Assembly: GCA_910577085.1 (NCBI GenBank)
Contig: CAJTLE010000083.1
Location: 1-13,694, forward strand
Source: an uncultured Allobaculum sp.
GTDB lineage: Bacteria > Bacillota_I > Bacilli_A > Erysipelotrichales > Erysipelotrichaceae
DNA: 13,694 nucleotides
Direction of reading: 5' to 3'
The notes under the pieces: model-generated
What the model saw: only the letters and a program-made list of their open reading frames with translations
Told to the model about the DNA's origin: nothing
Databases searched by the model: none
Translations under genes and position numbers: made by a program
Shown: positions 13,691 to 13,694 of the stretch, in pieces
How positions within the stretch are numbered: the stretch's first letter is position 1
How the letters are laid out: each line of letters opens with the position of its first letter

Positions 13691-13694
13691 CCGC

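Noticed and set aside
1..13694. CRISPR array, prophage or defence system
   Set aside because: No regularly spaced direct repeats, integrase, phage structural genes or restriction/toxin-antitoxin genes are visible. The only mobile-element signal is the partial frame at the left edge.

Overview
The window looks like a chromosomal segment of a low-to-mid GC Gram-positive gut-type Bacillota, plausibly Erysipelotrichia. That placement is inference: it rests on strong AAGGAGG-type ribosome binding sites, sigma-A type promoters, U-tailed intrinsic terminators, a tRNA gene with encoded CCA, a PTS-based sugar economy, and divergent but recognisable IF-1, RpoA and MreB-type proteins. No rRNA or other phylogenetic marker is present to settle it.

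Left third (1-7676), carbohydrate utilisation. The window opens with the first 29 codons of a probable insertion-sequence transposase on the minus strand. Next is a minus-strand pair: a sucrose-type PTS transporter (EIIBCA) followed, with an 11-bp overlap, by a GH32 sucrose-6-phosphate hydrolase. An 817-bp spacer carries the PTS promoter and a strong promoter for a plus-strand GH36 alpha-galactosidase. The alpha-galactosidase converges on a minus-strand ROK-family sugar kinase, and the two share a bidirectional terminator. Together they would import and hydrolyse sucrose, strip galactose from raffinose-type oligosaccharides and phosphorylate a released hexose. No sugar-responsive regulator gene is visible.

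Middle (8032-10805), housekeeping and cell shape. There is a plus-strand uracil-DNA glycosylase superfamily protein with four cysteines spaced as for an iron-sulfur cluster. A minus-strand tRNA-Gln(UUG) follows, with its own near-consensus promoter and terminator. A 150-aa protein of unknown function is divergent from an MreB-like protein whose nucleotide-binding loops are degenerate.

Right third (10806-13694), information processing and RNA structure. infA (IF-1) and rpoA follow one another and end in a strong terminator. The genes that normally separate and follow them (rpmJ, rpsM, rpsK, rplQ) are missing, and the RpoA amino-terminal domain is divergent. After rpoA the window is mostly non-coding apart from a 75-aa acidic protein. 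The long gaps hold many perfect inverted repeats, including a potential H-type pseudoknot (12699-12735), a structured 3' region (13180-13274) and a multi-helix candidate RNA at the right edge (13485-13690) that I could not assign to a known class. These RNA candidates and the unusual infA-rpoA and MreB-like neighbourhood are the most interesting parts of the window.
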